64,000 nucleotides of DNA from Flavobacteriales bacterium UBA4422 (GTDB lineage Bacteria; Bacteroidota; Bacteroidia; Flavobacteriales_G; Salibacteraceae). This document shows positions 43,550 to 52,487 of the stretch, piece by piece; position 1 is the stretch's first letter; every line of letters begins with the position of its first letter. The notes beneath the pieces are model-generated. The model was given only the letters and a program-made list of their open reading frames with translations. It did not search any database and had not been told where the DNA came from. Location: assembly GCA_002389645.1 (NCBI GenBank), contig DGQE01000026.1, forward strand, positions 27,030 through 91,029, read 5' to 3'. The translations under genes were made by a program, and so were the position numbers.

Positions 43550-44842
43550 CTATTCTAATAGATCTCCTTTGATACCAGTCCCCATTTCTACAGATACATC
43601 CGTGAGGTGGTTCCCAAAGGCTGTCAACGCATTAATCATATCGTTCACTGGACCAACAGATCCCATCACTTCGATGCTTTGGGTATAATCCAAAGGACTT
43701 GGAACTGCCGTTGCTTTCGTCACTAGATCGTCAGATAATGATTTGGCTCTTGCGGCCATCTGAGGTTCAAGACTAAGAATAAGGTCGTTTAAAGAGAATC
43801 CTTCAACGTAGGTGCTATCAACTCTACCATAACGACCATTGAAAACACTCCTCAATCCAACCGAATTGAAGTATAGGTCTCGGTGAGAGTTATCACTAAA
43901 ACGCGATTCCTCATCACCTTCCAATGAACCCAAGGCATTCTCTAGTCGGTATTTAGCCAATTCAAATTGACTAAAATTCACCAACCCCGTCATAGCATAG
44001 CGTGTCGCTTTTTTCGGATTAAGGTTAAGGAATTCATTTCGGTAGTTATTCTGAACACTCGGAGACCATTCATCTGAGAGTGATTTCAAATCGATGACCA
44101 ATTGATCAACACATACTTTTAAGTAAGCTCCTCTTCTCTTGGCCGAGTTAGCATTACTGTCAGCAATAACATAATCGCTAAACGTGCGCAAACCCGGAAG
44201 TTCATCTTCCAGAGCAGTCACGTCTTCTCCCCAAAGTAAAAACTCGATCACATGATAACCCAACGTAATTTGTTGACCTCCACCTTGATCATTTAATTCA
44301 AGAAGACGCTTCGCAGAGATGGATGGGTAATTGACAGAGTCGTTAATGATTCCGGATTGTGGGGAACCTTCCATATAGTCAATTCGAGCAGGATTAAAGT
44401 CCCAAGCATTTAAGCGCCTCTCATAATTATTTGCAGAATCATCAATTGCTCCAAAAGCAAAACGAAAACCTTCAGACTGACTATAAGGAATGTGAGCCAA
44501 CACCCACTTCTCTTTGCAAGCCTCTAAACCCGGAATGGTTGGGTTTGATATAAATAGGTCAATCGTTTCTTGCAAATTGAGCGCTTCTGTGTGCGCATCA
44601 TTATACATCGCATGAACGATACTAGCATACGTTTCAACAAAATCTATGTTGGCCTGATTCGTTACAGCATCGTAAACACACGAACCGTCATTTCTCTCAG
44701 CATCTGCGCTATAATTACTAGCATTGAGGTCCGTACAACCTTTTTCAACACAGCCAGGAAAGAATAAAGCAAAAGCCACTGCTATTGAAAGGACAATCGA
44801 GGGAAAAGTATTCAAGTTGGCGTTCATTCTAATTTTTTGCAT
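43550..44842 (-). CDS. imelysin (M75-like) lipoprotein
   Basis: A 430-residue imelysin-family lipoprotein. The signal ends FALFFPGC. Directly after it comes a Cys/Asp motif (CTDLNASNYSADAERNDGSC), a calcium-binding-type repeat found in many Bacteroidota surface proteins. The imelysin domain follows with the family GxHxxE motif as GYHVIE (Gly195, His197, Glu200) and the conserved LLWGED. Imelysins are associated with iron uptake and usually sit with a di-heme peroxidase or another imelysin, but here none is adjacent. An alternative start 15 bases downstream (Met6) is equally possible. Confidence 0.85.
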   Translation of the reverse strand: MQKIRMNANLNTFPSIVLSIAVAFALFFPGCVEKGCTDLNASNYSADAERNDGSCVYDAVTNQANIDFVETYASIVHAMYNDAHTEALNLQETIDLFISNPTIPGLEACKEKWVLAHIPYSQSEGFRFAFGAIDDSANNYERRLNAWDFNPARIDYMEGSPQSGIINDSVNYPSISAKRLLELNDQGGGQQITLGYHVIEFLLWGEDVTALEDELPGLRTFSDYVIADSNANSAKRRGAYLKVCVDQLVIDLKSLSDEWSPSVQNNYRNEFLNLNPKKATRYAMTGLVNFSQFELAKYRLENALGSLEGDEESRFSDNSHRDLYFNSVGLRSVFNGRYGRVDSTYVEGFSLNDLILSLEPQMAARAKSLSDDLVTKATAVPSPLDYTQSIEVMGSVGPVNDMINALTAFGNHLTDVSVEMGTGIKGDLLE

Positions 44843-44889
44843 CGCTCATGAAATGCGAATATATCTCAAGCTAGAACGATAACAACCTA

Positions 44890-45402
44890 TCATTCATCAT
44901 AATATTGCTCCAATATCGACTTCATATGTTGATGGCAATTCCATGGCATAGGCAGACATCGTTCAACTATAGATTCATTCTCTTCTTTGAATTGTTCTAA
45001 AATAAGGTTCTGTTGCATGTGTTTTAACGCTGCCTCAAAGCTATTCTCAATGCGCACATAGAATGCTTCAGTTTTCAATTTATTCTCTCTGGCGTAGACG
45101 GTTGATACTTGTGTAAAATAAATCAACAATGCTGCTACTTTTTCAGCTGAATACGCCAGCTTCTTAAAATCATTGATGGCTTTTCGCGCTTTATAAACCT
45201 TTAGTTTCTTCCCTGTTTTTGGATAAAAACCTTCGTACACCCTTTCCTTGAATTGTTCTAACAATTCATCCTCGTCTGGATTAGCGAAAAAATCGAAATA
45301 CTCTTTTACAGCTTTGTGCTTTTTGTAGAGCTCTGAAATATGATGGATTAATTCCTCCTGTTCAAGTTGTTCTAGTTCTTTCTTGACATCTCTAAGTCCC
45401 AT
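44890..45402 (-). CDS. DUF6155 family protein
   Basis: A 170-residue, mostly helical soluble protein that matches the DUF6155 family: it begins LRDVKKELEQLEQEEL and continues with HHISELYKKHKAVKEYFDFFANPDE, and has KLKVYKARKAINDFKKL in the middle. DUF6155 is uncharacterised. The 5' region contains a perfect 9-bp inverted repeat with a T-rich tail (45427-45485), which may act as a leader hairpin or terminate the upstream ABC-F transcript. Confidence 0.75.
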   Translation of the reverse strand: MGLRDVKKELEQLEQEELIHHISELYKKHKAVKEYFDFFANPDEDELLEQFKERVYEGFYPKTGKKLKVYKARKAINDFKKLAYSAEKVAALLIYFTQVSTVYARENKLKTEAFYVRIENSFEAALKHMQQNLILEQFKEENESIVERCLPMPWNCHQHMKSILEQYYDE

Positions 45403-45426
45403 GGCGGGAAGATAATAGAATAAAAA

Positions 45427-45485
45427 GAGGAGGCGAAAAACGATATAAATTCTAACCCTATCGAACCTCTCGAATACGCCTCCTC
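45427..45485 (-). promoter_or_regulatory. inverted repeat with T-tract upstream of the DUF6155 gene
   Basis: GAGGAGGCG (45427-45435) and CGCCTCCTC (45477-45485) are perfect complements, separated by 41 bases. On the minus strand the right arm is followed by a T-rich run (CTCTTTTTATTC). It lies 25 bases before the DUF6155 start and 137 bases after the ABC-F stop. It could be a transcription terminator for the ABC-F mRNA, an attenuator, or a structured leader. Confidence 0.5.
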
Positions 45486-45621
45486 AAAGAATAAGTCACA
45501 AGAAACAATTCAAAGAATCTTAAGACACTAACTTCAATTAATAGCGTTCAAGAATATAACAATTTTGAACAGTCGCAATAATTAGTATAGAATTCCTATT
45601 ATTACCTTATACTTATAAAAA

Positions 45622-47508
45622 TCAAGAGTTTAGATCATCTAATTCAAGCCAGCGCATTGTTTTCTGATCAAGCTCCTCACTCAACACTCCTAAACTTGTG
45701 GAGATTTCTTGTAATTCTTCAAAAGGCAAGTTTGGATCTTGAAGCTTTATTTCGAGCTCCTTTTTATTCTCTTCAAGTTGAGGGATCTCTTTCTCTAATT
45801 CCTCAAACTCAAACTTCTCCTTAAAGCTCAACTTCTTTTTAGGCTGATCTTTCTTTTCTTGAGACACATGCTCTACCGAAGGTTTAATAGGTGTTTTTTT
45901 GAGTGCTGCAGCTTCTTTAAGTTGAGTTTGTTTGTATTCAGAATAAGGACCCCAAAAATCTTTTATTTCAGCATTTCCTTTGAAAACGAATAAATGATCA
46001 ACCAATTTATCCAGGAAATATCGGTCATGAGAAACTACGATCAAACATCCTCCAAAATTTTCAAGAAACTCTTCCAATTTTTGAAGCGTTAGCAAGTCTA
46101 AATCATTGGTTGGCTCATCCAAGATTAAAAAGTTCGGGTTCTTCATGAGTACAGTCATCAAATGAAGCCTTCTTCTTTCGCCACCACTTAATTTAGATAC
46201 ATAGGTATATTGCATTTCAGGCGGAAACAAAAAGTGCTGTAAAAACGCTGATGCCGTTAGTTTACTTCCATCGCTCAATGTGATAACATCAGCAATCTCT
46301 TTTAGTACTTCAATTACTCGCTTGTCTTCACTAAGTTGAATGCCGGCTTGCAAATAGTAACCATAAACAATCGTATCGCCTACATTAACTTTACCTGAAT
46401 CAGCCTGTTCCTTTCCGGTTATAATATTTAGGAAAGTGCTCTTCCCTATTCCATTCTTTCCAATAATACCTATACGCTCACCGCCTTTAAAGGTGTAATC
46501 AAATCCTTTTAAAATATGGTTATCACCATAGCTCTTGTAGACTTTTTTCAATTCCAAGATCTTTCCACCTATGCGTGACATTTTCACATCGAGCTTCAGT
46601 TCATCTTGTTTTTTACCGCTCTTGGCTTTCGCTTCTATTTCATAAAAAGCATCAATCCGTGACTTACTTTTAGTGGTCCTTGCTTTTGGTTGGCGTCTCA
46701 TCCACTCCAGCTCTTTCTTCATGAGCTTCCCCGCCTTGTCTATTTCTACCTGGAATGTCTCTTCTCGTTCGGCTCGCTTTTGGAGAAAATAGCTATAATT
46801 TCCTTGATGGCGATACATCGTGCCATCGTTCATTTCAAGAATCACATTACAAACCCGATCTAAAAAGTAACGATCGTGCGTCACCATTAGCAAAGTAACT
46901 GATGATTGCGTCAAATAATCTTCTAACCACTCTACCATTTCAATGTCAAGATGGTTGGTCGGTTCGTCAAGAATCAAGAAGTCTGGGCTATCTAGCAATG
47001 CTAAGGCTAAGGCCAGTCGTTTCTTTTGACCACCGCTCAATGTGCTGATCAATTGCGTTTTGTCATTGATTCCAAATCGTGTCAGCATGCTTTCTAACCT
47101 TCGGTCGAATTCCCAGGCTTCCAGCGAGTCCATTACAGCTTGAGCATCTTCCAACGCCTTCAAATCAGCATCACTTCCAGAGCTTGATGCGTCAAGCATA
47201 CTATTATACTCATCTATTACTTCCAATATCCTCGCACTAGCGGAGGTGATGAAGTCTTCAATAGATTGATCCTCCTTTAAGTCAGGTTCTTGCTCAAGGT
47301 ATGCAACTCGAACCCCTTGCCTGTAGGTATAAGAGCCAGCATCTTGAACATCTTTTTCGGATAGAATCCGCAGCAACGTACTTTTTCCCGTACCATTATT
47401 GGCAATCAGAGCAACTTTATCACCTTTGGCAAGCCCAAAAGTGATGTTTTGAAAAAGGGGTTTAATTCCAAACGACTTGGAAAGGTTTTCAACCGATAGA
47501 TAATTCAT
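45622..47508 (-). CDS. ABC-F family ATPase
   Basis: A 628-residue soluble protein with two ABC domains and no membrane segments, typical of ABC-F factors that act on the ribosome (Uup-like group). The first domain has Walker A ANNGTGKST and signature LSGGQKKRLALALALL, and the second has GKNGIGKST and LSGGERRRLHLMTVLM. The ABC-F linker lies between (with KARTTKSKSRIDAFYEIEA). A charged C-terminal coiled coil of about 110 residues resembles the Uup C-terminal DNA-binding domain. I chose the ATG at 47508. A longer frame from 47556 has no support. Confidence 0.88.
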   Translation of the reverse strand: MNYLSVENLSKSFGIKPLFQNITFGLAKGDKVALIANNGTGKSTLLRILSEKDVQDAGSYTYRQGVRVAYLEQEPDLKEDQSIEDFITSASARILEVIDEYNSMLDASSSGSDADLKALEDAQAVMDSLEAWEFDRRLESMLTRFGINDKTQLISTLSGGQKKRLALALALLDSPDFLILDEPTNHLDIEMVEWLEDYLTQSSVTLLMVTHDRYFLDRVCNVILEMNDGTMYRHQGNYSYFLQKRAEREETFQVEIDKAGKLMKKELEWMRRQPKARTTKSKSRIDAFYEIEAKAKSGKKQDELKLDVKMSRIGGKILELKKVYKSYGDNHILKGFDYTFKGGERIGIIGKNGIGKSTFLNIITGKEQADSGKVNVGDTIVYGYYLQAGIQLSEDKRVIEVLKEIADVITLSDGSKLTASAFLQHFLFPPEMQYTYVSKLSGGERRRLHLMTVLMKNPNFLILDEPTNDLDLLTLQKLEEFLENFGGCLIVVSHDRYFLDKLVDHLFVFKGNAEIKDFWGPYSEYKQTQLKEAAALKKTPIKPSVEHVSQEKKDQPKKKLSFKEKFEFEELEKEIPQLEENKKELEIKLQDPNLPFEELQEISTSLGVLSEELDQKTMRWLELDDLNS

Positions 47509-47640
47509 TGGTACGAAGATGCAATGACTAGACGATAGTTTGACGATTATATTCAAACATCCATTGCGTATATTTTGCGTCTTGAATTTATCAGAGATTC
47601 ATAAAAACAGAACATATATTTGACCAATTGTAAATCATTT

Positions 47641-48168
47641 ATGAGACAGTGGCTTTCCTTTTTCATTGTATTGCTAGTATCAGAGTCCTCTTTCGCTCAG
47701 CTAGACCCAAATCGACCGAATCCCATTTTTGATTTTGATGAAGTGATTCACTTAACTTTAGATATAACTGAGGAAGAGTACAATCAAAAACGAGAAGCTG
47801 ATCCAAGTGCGATGTATCATTGGACAAATGTTTTGAAGAAGCATGTCAAGTCTAAGGCTGATCTAGATAACTTTTGGCAACAATTAGAACATTTGGAGTA
47901 TTCAGAAGAAACCATTGATTCGAAATATCACATCTTTTTTAGCGATACCATATTCAAAGAAAAATTCTGCACATTCGTCAAAATGACTAAAGGAGACTCT
48001 TTTTACAAAGACATTCTAGTGTTTAAAAAAGAAGGCGAGGTTCAAGGTATTGGTAAGCTATGCATGAGTTGCGATAAAGCCAGCTTTGCTCCTCCAACTG
48101 TTTTTACAGACTGTTTTGGTGAATACAAAGAGTTTGATCGTTTACGTGAGAAAAACCTGTTTGAATAG
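47641..48168 (+). CDS. exported protein of unknown function
   Basis: A 175-residue exported protein with a signal peptide ending near SSFAQ (ATG at 47641; a TTG at 47620 is less likely). The body is rich in acidic and aromatic residues with no motif I recognise; a CMSCDKA segment contains two closely spaced Cys. A TATATTTG box at 47615-47622 could be its promoter. It lies between the divergent ABC-F gene and the broken T9SS gene. Confidence 0.5.
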   Translation: MRQWLSFFIVLLVSESSFAQLDPNRPNPIFDFDEVIHLTLDITEEEYNQKREADPSAMYHWTNVLKKHVKSKADLDNFWQQLEHLEYSEETIDSKYHIFFSDTIFKEKFCTFVKMTKGDSFYKDILVFKKEGEVQGIGKLCMSCDKASFAPPTVFTDCFGEYKEFDRLREKNLFE

Positions 48169-48274
48169 TCATTTCCTTGGATTCTTAACCGTTTATCCAA
48201 GAGATCCTGCCGTTAGTTCATTGGTGTTTTAGCGTTTGATTATTACTTCCTAGTATTGATCAAAATCAAACACC

Positions 48275-50071
48275 ATGAAAAAGTTTACCCTACCCCTAGC
48301 CGGAATGCTAATATCCGGAATAGTATCAGCACAGTGTCCACCTCTAAGTGATTTTAATACGCTAGACATAAATAACGTTAGTGCCACCATAACCAATAGT
48401 GGTGACATGTAGTGGGATTTAATGGATGCAGGTTATGAAGCCCCAAAAGGATCTGGTATAAATGCGATTTTTTCTGGTTCCATTTGGATTGGAGGGCTTG
48501 ATTCGGGTAATACATTAAGCATGGCAGGTCATTTGTATCGCCAAGGTGGTGTGGACTTCTTCGCTGGCCCGGTTTCGGACAGTGGAGTTACAAATACTGC
48601 TGTCTGTAACGAGTTTGATCGTGTATGGAAATTGGATGCAAGTGATATTGAAAACTTCTTAGCAGGCCAAGCAGCAGTAGAAGAAATCATATCATGGCCA
48701 GCTAAAGGAAATTCATATTTCATCAATACTATTTCAAATGACTTGGCGCCTTTCTATGATGAGAACGGAGATGGTTCATACAATCATGAAGATGGAGACT
48801 ATCCTTTAATTAAGGGCGACCAAGCTGTCTTTTGGGTATTCAACGATGCGGGAAACCTACATACTGAAACTGGTGGAGGTCAATTCGGAATTGAAGTGCA
48901 TGCAATGGCCTATTCTTTTATCGATTCTGGGCATGTCAACAATACTACCTTTTATGATTACACTTTAATCAATCGAAGTGATCGCGAATACCACGATACA
49001 TATATAGGAGTGTTTACCGACATCGATTTAGGCGAAGCTTCTGATGATTTCGTTGGCTTTGACGTAGATCGAAAGATGGCTTATGGTTATAATGGGGATG
49101 CATTTGACGATCTCCCGAATGGATACGGAGCTGATCTTGCTATGATTGGGATCCAAATGAATAAAGCTCCATACTTAGACAATGGAGCGGAGAGTGAAAT
49201 GCATAACTCAACACATCTAACAAGCACCTTTTTTGGTGATCCATATGGAACTCCAAGTATTTCTTTTGAGTATTACAACTTTTTGAAAGGATTAGACGAG
49301 TTTGGCTCGCCTAGACTTAGCAGCCAAGGTGATACTGTGCTTCACACCTATCCTGATTCTCCTAACGAAGGAGGTGAATCGATGTGTAACACTGGTATAA
49401 ATGCAGGCGAATACAAAACATTGATGTCTTTCGGTCCTGTGACTTTATCAGCTGGTGACAAGAATAGCTTTAGCTATTCTGTAGTTTGGGCAAGGGACAG
49501 TTCATTCAATGGTAGTGGATGTCCTGATATTAGTATGTTTCAAGATGCAGCTGATTCAGTTGATCAATTTTACAATCACAATAAATGCTCAACATTTGAT
49601 GTGTCTACCAACGGAATAGTAAAGGATTCAGAAGTAGGTCAAAACAACGGTTCAATCGATATTTCTTTAATTGGATCGAGTGGGAACTACGATTATTCAT
49701 GGTCAGGTGGCCAAAAAGGGGATTCAATTGGTGGCCTCGCTTCAGGTAGCTACACATTAACTATTTCAGATGTATTCGGATGTTCAGTTGAAAAGTCATT
49801 TACGGTATCAGAAGTAGTTGGCATCAGCGATTTTGAACTAAGAAATATCTCGATTTACCCTAACCCAAGCACAGATGGACTTTATTACTTCGATAAAGCA
49901 ATGGACGAAAAAGTCACAGTAGAGGTTTTTGATGCATTGGGGCAACATATCAAAACGCAAATGACATCTAAGCAAATAAGCCTGCAAGAGTTTACATCTG
50001 GTTATTTCTTCATCAAAGTAAAAATGAGTTCAAGAGAAACTTCATTGCACAAAGTGTTGAAAACAGAATAG
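48275..50071 (+). pseudogene. T9SS cargo protein gene with one in-frame TAG
   Basis: The gene begins at an ATG at 48275 with a signal peptide (MISGIVSAQ-like, ending SAQ). After 45 codons it meets a TAG at 48410-48412, in the context GDM-stop-WDLMDAG. The same frame then stays open to 50071 (599 codons in all). The downstream part has a SprB-type repeat (about codons 448-512: NNGSIDISL, YDYSWSGG, SYTLTISDVFGC) and a T9SS type A sorting domain (about 525-599: YPNPSTDGLY to FFIKVKMSS). A TGG to TAG change would explain the stop. Truncated use of the ATG at 48422 lacks a signal peptide. Sequencing error or readthrough cannot be excluded. Confidence 0.8.
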
Positions 50072-50092
50072 TTGACTTTCAATTAGATGTTG

Positions 50093-50126
50093 AAAGCCCT
50101 AGCTTTAGTTAGTTAGGGCTTTTTTT
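50093..50126 (+). terminator. terminator after the T9SS cargo gene
   Basis: AAAGCCCTA (50093-50101) pairs with TAGGGCTTT (50114-50122), with a 12-base loop and T-tract to 50126. It lies 21 bases after the stop of the cargo gene and precedes the polyamine operon. Confidence 0.9.
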
Positions 50127-50214
50127 GATTTAACTTAAAATCGGTCTTAAATCAAACGTCTATTTATACTTTCGTTCATTTATTATTAATGAATTAAGTC
50201 CGCATTGCTGGTAA

Positions 50215-51636
50215 ATGAAAAACACCTATTTCAACCTTATTGATCAAACCTTTTATTTTCCTCAAGAAGGTTTCGACCTTAGAGATGGATACCTCACTTT
50301 TCACGGAATATCTCTTAAGCATTTAATTGAGAAATACGGCACACCATTCCGGTTTATTTACCTTCCTAAAATAGGTGATCAAATAAAGAAAGCTCGTAAC
50401 CTGTTTAATCGTGCTATCAAAAAGCATGGTTATAGAGGAGAATATCACTATTGCTACTGCACCAAATGCAACCACTTTTCTCACGTGATCTCAGCTGCGC
50501 TCAAGCATGATGTTCATTTAGAAACCTCTTCTTCTTTTGATATAGACCTAATTCAAAATCTTTACAAAGAGGATAAAATTGATAAGAAAAGAACCATTGT
50601 CAATAATGGATACAAAACAGATGACTATTTAAGAAAGATCATTTCGCTGCATGAAATGGGGTTCACTAACATTATTGTTGTGTTGGATAGCAAATCAGAG
50701 TTGGCGCGACTAACCGCAGTCGCGAAAGCTGCGGGAATCAAGAATCCTGTTAAGATCGGTATTAGAATGGCTATCAATGAAGAGCCACAATCTGCATATT
50801 ACACCTCTCGCCTAGGCATTCGTCATGCCGAGATCAATGATTTCTTCAATAATGAAATCAAAAACAACGAGCTGGTTGAATTTAAAATGCTGCATTTCTT
50901 CGTTGATTCGGGTATTAAGGACAGTCTTTACTATTGGGGCGAGTTTCAGAAGGCGGTTAAACTTTATATCGATCTTAAAAAACAGTCAGAAACGTTAAAC
51001 TCATTTAATCTAGGTGGTGGATTTCCCATTAGAAACAACTTGGGCTTTGAGTATGATTTCAACTATGTGATCAATGAAATTGTGAAAGGAATCAAGGAAG
51101 CCTGCGACAATGACAATGTTCCTGAGCCGGATATTTTTACTGAGTTCGGCAAGTATACTGTAGGAGAAAGTGGCGCAATCATTTTCAAAGTATTGGAACA
51201 GAAACAACAAAATGACAATGAATCTTGGTACTTGATTGATAATAGCTTAATGAATACCATTCCAGATGCTTGGTCAATTCACGAAAAATTCATTCTGTTG
51301 CCGATTAATAAATGGAACAATGAATACCGCAGGGCCAATATTGGCGGTATAAGTTGTGACCATTCAGATTATTACAATTCTGAAGATTTTAATCAAGAGG
51401 TGTTATTGCCAACATACCCAGAAACAGATGAAGAGCCGTTGTACTTGGGTTTCTTTCACACAGGTGCGTATCAAGATGCCATCAGTGGGTATGGCGGAAT
51501 TAAGCATTGCCTCATCCCCTCGCCCAAACACGTGATTATTGATCGTGACGAGAAGGGGAATATAATCGACTACGTCTATCGAAATGAACAATCAGCTGAA
51601 GACATGTTTAGACTTTTAGGATACAATCAAGAATGA
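50215..51636 (+). CDS. speA: biosynthetic arginine decarboxylase
   Basis: A 473-residue PLP-dependent decarboxylase of the alanine-racemase-fold group, which makes agmatine from arginine as the first step of polyamine synthesis. The N-terminal barrel has YHYCYCTKCNHFSHVISAALK, where the Lys should hold PLP. The C-terminal part has FGKYTVGESGAIIFKVLE, the Gly-rich NLGGGFPI phosphate site and YRRANIGGISCDHSDYY. The length and neighbours (agmatinase, deoxyhypusine-synthase-like enzyme) favour arginine over other substrates. It heads a three-gene operon. A TACTTTCG box (one mismatch to TAnnTTTG) lies about 40 bases before the start. Confidence 0.88.
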   Translation: MKNTYFNLIDQTFYFPQEGFDLRDGYLTFHGISLKHLIEKYGTPFRFIYLPKIGDQIKKARNLFNRAIKKHGYRGEYHYCYCTKCNHFSHVISAALKHDVHLETSSSFDIDLIQNLYKEDKIDKKRTIVNNGYKTDDYLRKIISLHEMGFTNIIVVLDSKSELARLTAVAKAAGIKNPVKIGIRMAINEEPQSAYYTSRLGIRHAEINDFFNNEIKNNELVEFKMLHFFVDSGIKDSLYYWGEFQKAVKLYIDLKKQSETLNSFNLGGGFPIRNNLGFEYDFNYVINEIVKGIKEACDNDNVPEPDIFTEFGKYTVGESGAIIFKVLEQKQQNDNESWYLIDNSLMNTIPDAWSIHEKFILLPINKWNNEYRRANIGGISCDHSDYYNSEDFNQEVLLPTYPETDEEPLYLGFFHTGAYQDAISGYGGIKHCLIPSPKHVIIDRDEKGNIIDYVYRNEQSAEDMFRLLGYNQE

Positions 51637-52487
51637 CAAATTTTGCAGGAGTAGCAGATGAGTTCTGCGCATACGACTATGCAGCTGTGTTGCTGCAATC
51701 TGTTCCTTATGATGGGACCAGCACATGGATAAAGGGTGCTGATAGAGGTTTTCCAGCCTTTCTTGACGCATTAGAAAACATGGAGCTCTATGACATAGAA
51801 ACAGGAACCGAAGTTTACCGAAAAGGTGTGCATATACTACCTCAACTGAAAGAAGATTCATCACCTGAAGCTATGTTTAAGGAGGTTTATTCCAAGACAA
51901 ACGAATTACTAGAAACAGGCAAATACCTGACGTTTTTTGGAGGAGAACATTCTATAAGCATAGGAGTCATAAAGGCTTTCTACGAGAAGTATGACAACCT
52001 CACTGTGCTTCAATTAGATGCGCATGCTGATTTGCGTCCAAGTTATCATGGCTCTCCCTACAATCATGCTTGTGCATTGTATGACGCTAGTGTAAATACA
52101 AACCTAATTCAAGTAGGAATTCGCAGTATGGACATCGATGAGGTCGAACATATGGATCGCAGCAAGACTTTTTTTGCAGAAAACATGTACGGAACTACTG
52201 ATTGGATGGATCAATCAATAGCTCTGATGACTGACGATGTGTACCTAACCATTGACTTGGATGCTTTTGACCCAGGAATTTTGCCAGCTACAGGAACGCC
52301 TGAACCCGGAGGAATTGATTGGAATACAATGATTCGCTATTTGAAGAAAGTATTCGAACAAAAGAACGTGGTTGGATTTGACATCGTTGAACTCGCTCCT
52401 ATGGAAGGAAACAAAGCCTCTGAATTCCTGGTGGCTAAACTTTATTACAAACTATTGAGCTATAAATTTTTAAATCATGGCAAGTAA
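51633..52487 (+). CDS. speB: agmatinase (ureohydrolase family)
   Basis: A 284-residue ureohydrolase that hydrolyses agmatine to putrescine and urea. The binuclear manganese site is formed by GGEHSIS, LQLDAHADLRPSYHG-type and TIDLDAFDPGILPATGTPEPGG motifs, all present. Its position between arginine decarboxylase and a deoxyhypusine-synthase-like gene supports agmatine as substrate rather than arginine. The ATG overlaps the speA stop by 4 bases, and its end overlaps the next gene by 11 bases, so the three genes are translationally linked. Confidence 0.88.
   Translation: MTNFAGVADEFCAYDYAAVLLQSVPYDGTSTWIKGADRGFPAFLDALENMELYDIETGTEVYRKGVHILPQLKEDSSPEAMFKEVYSKTNELLETGKYLTFFGGEHSISIGVIKAFYEKYDNLTVLQLDAHADLRPSYHGSPYNHACALYDASVNTNLIQVGIRSMDIDEVEHMDRSKTFFAENMYGTTDWMDQSIALMTDDVYLTIDLDAFDPGILPATGTPEPGGIDWNTMIRYLKKVFEQKNVVGFDIVELAPMEGNKASEFLVAKLYYKLLSYKFLNHGK

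Noticed and set aside
33984..50071. Recoding of stop codons (UGA or UAG as an amino acid) as an explanation for the interrupted genes
   Set aside because: Different stops (TAA, TGA, TAG) interrupt the three genes, while other genes end normally with all three. There is no selenocysteine-type structure next to the TGA, so point mutations or errors are simpler.
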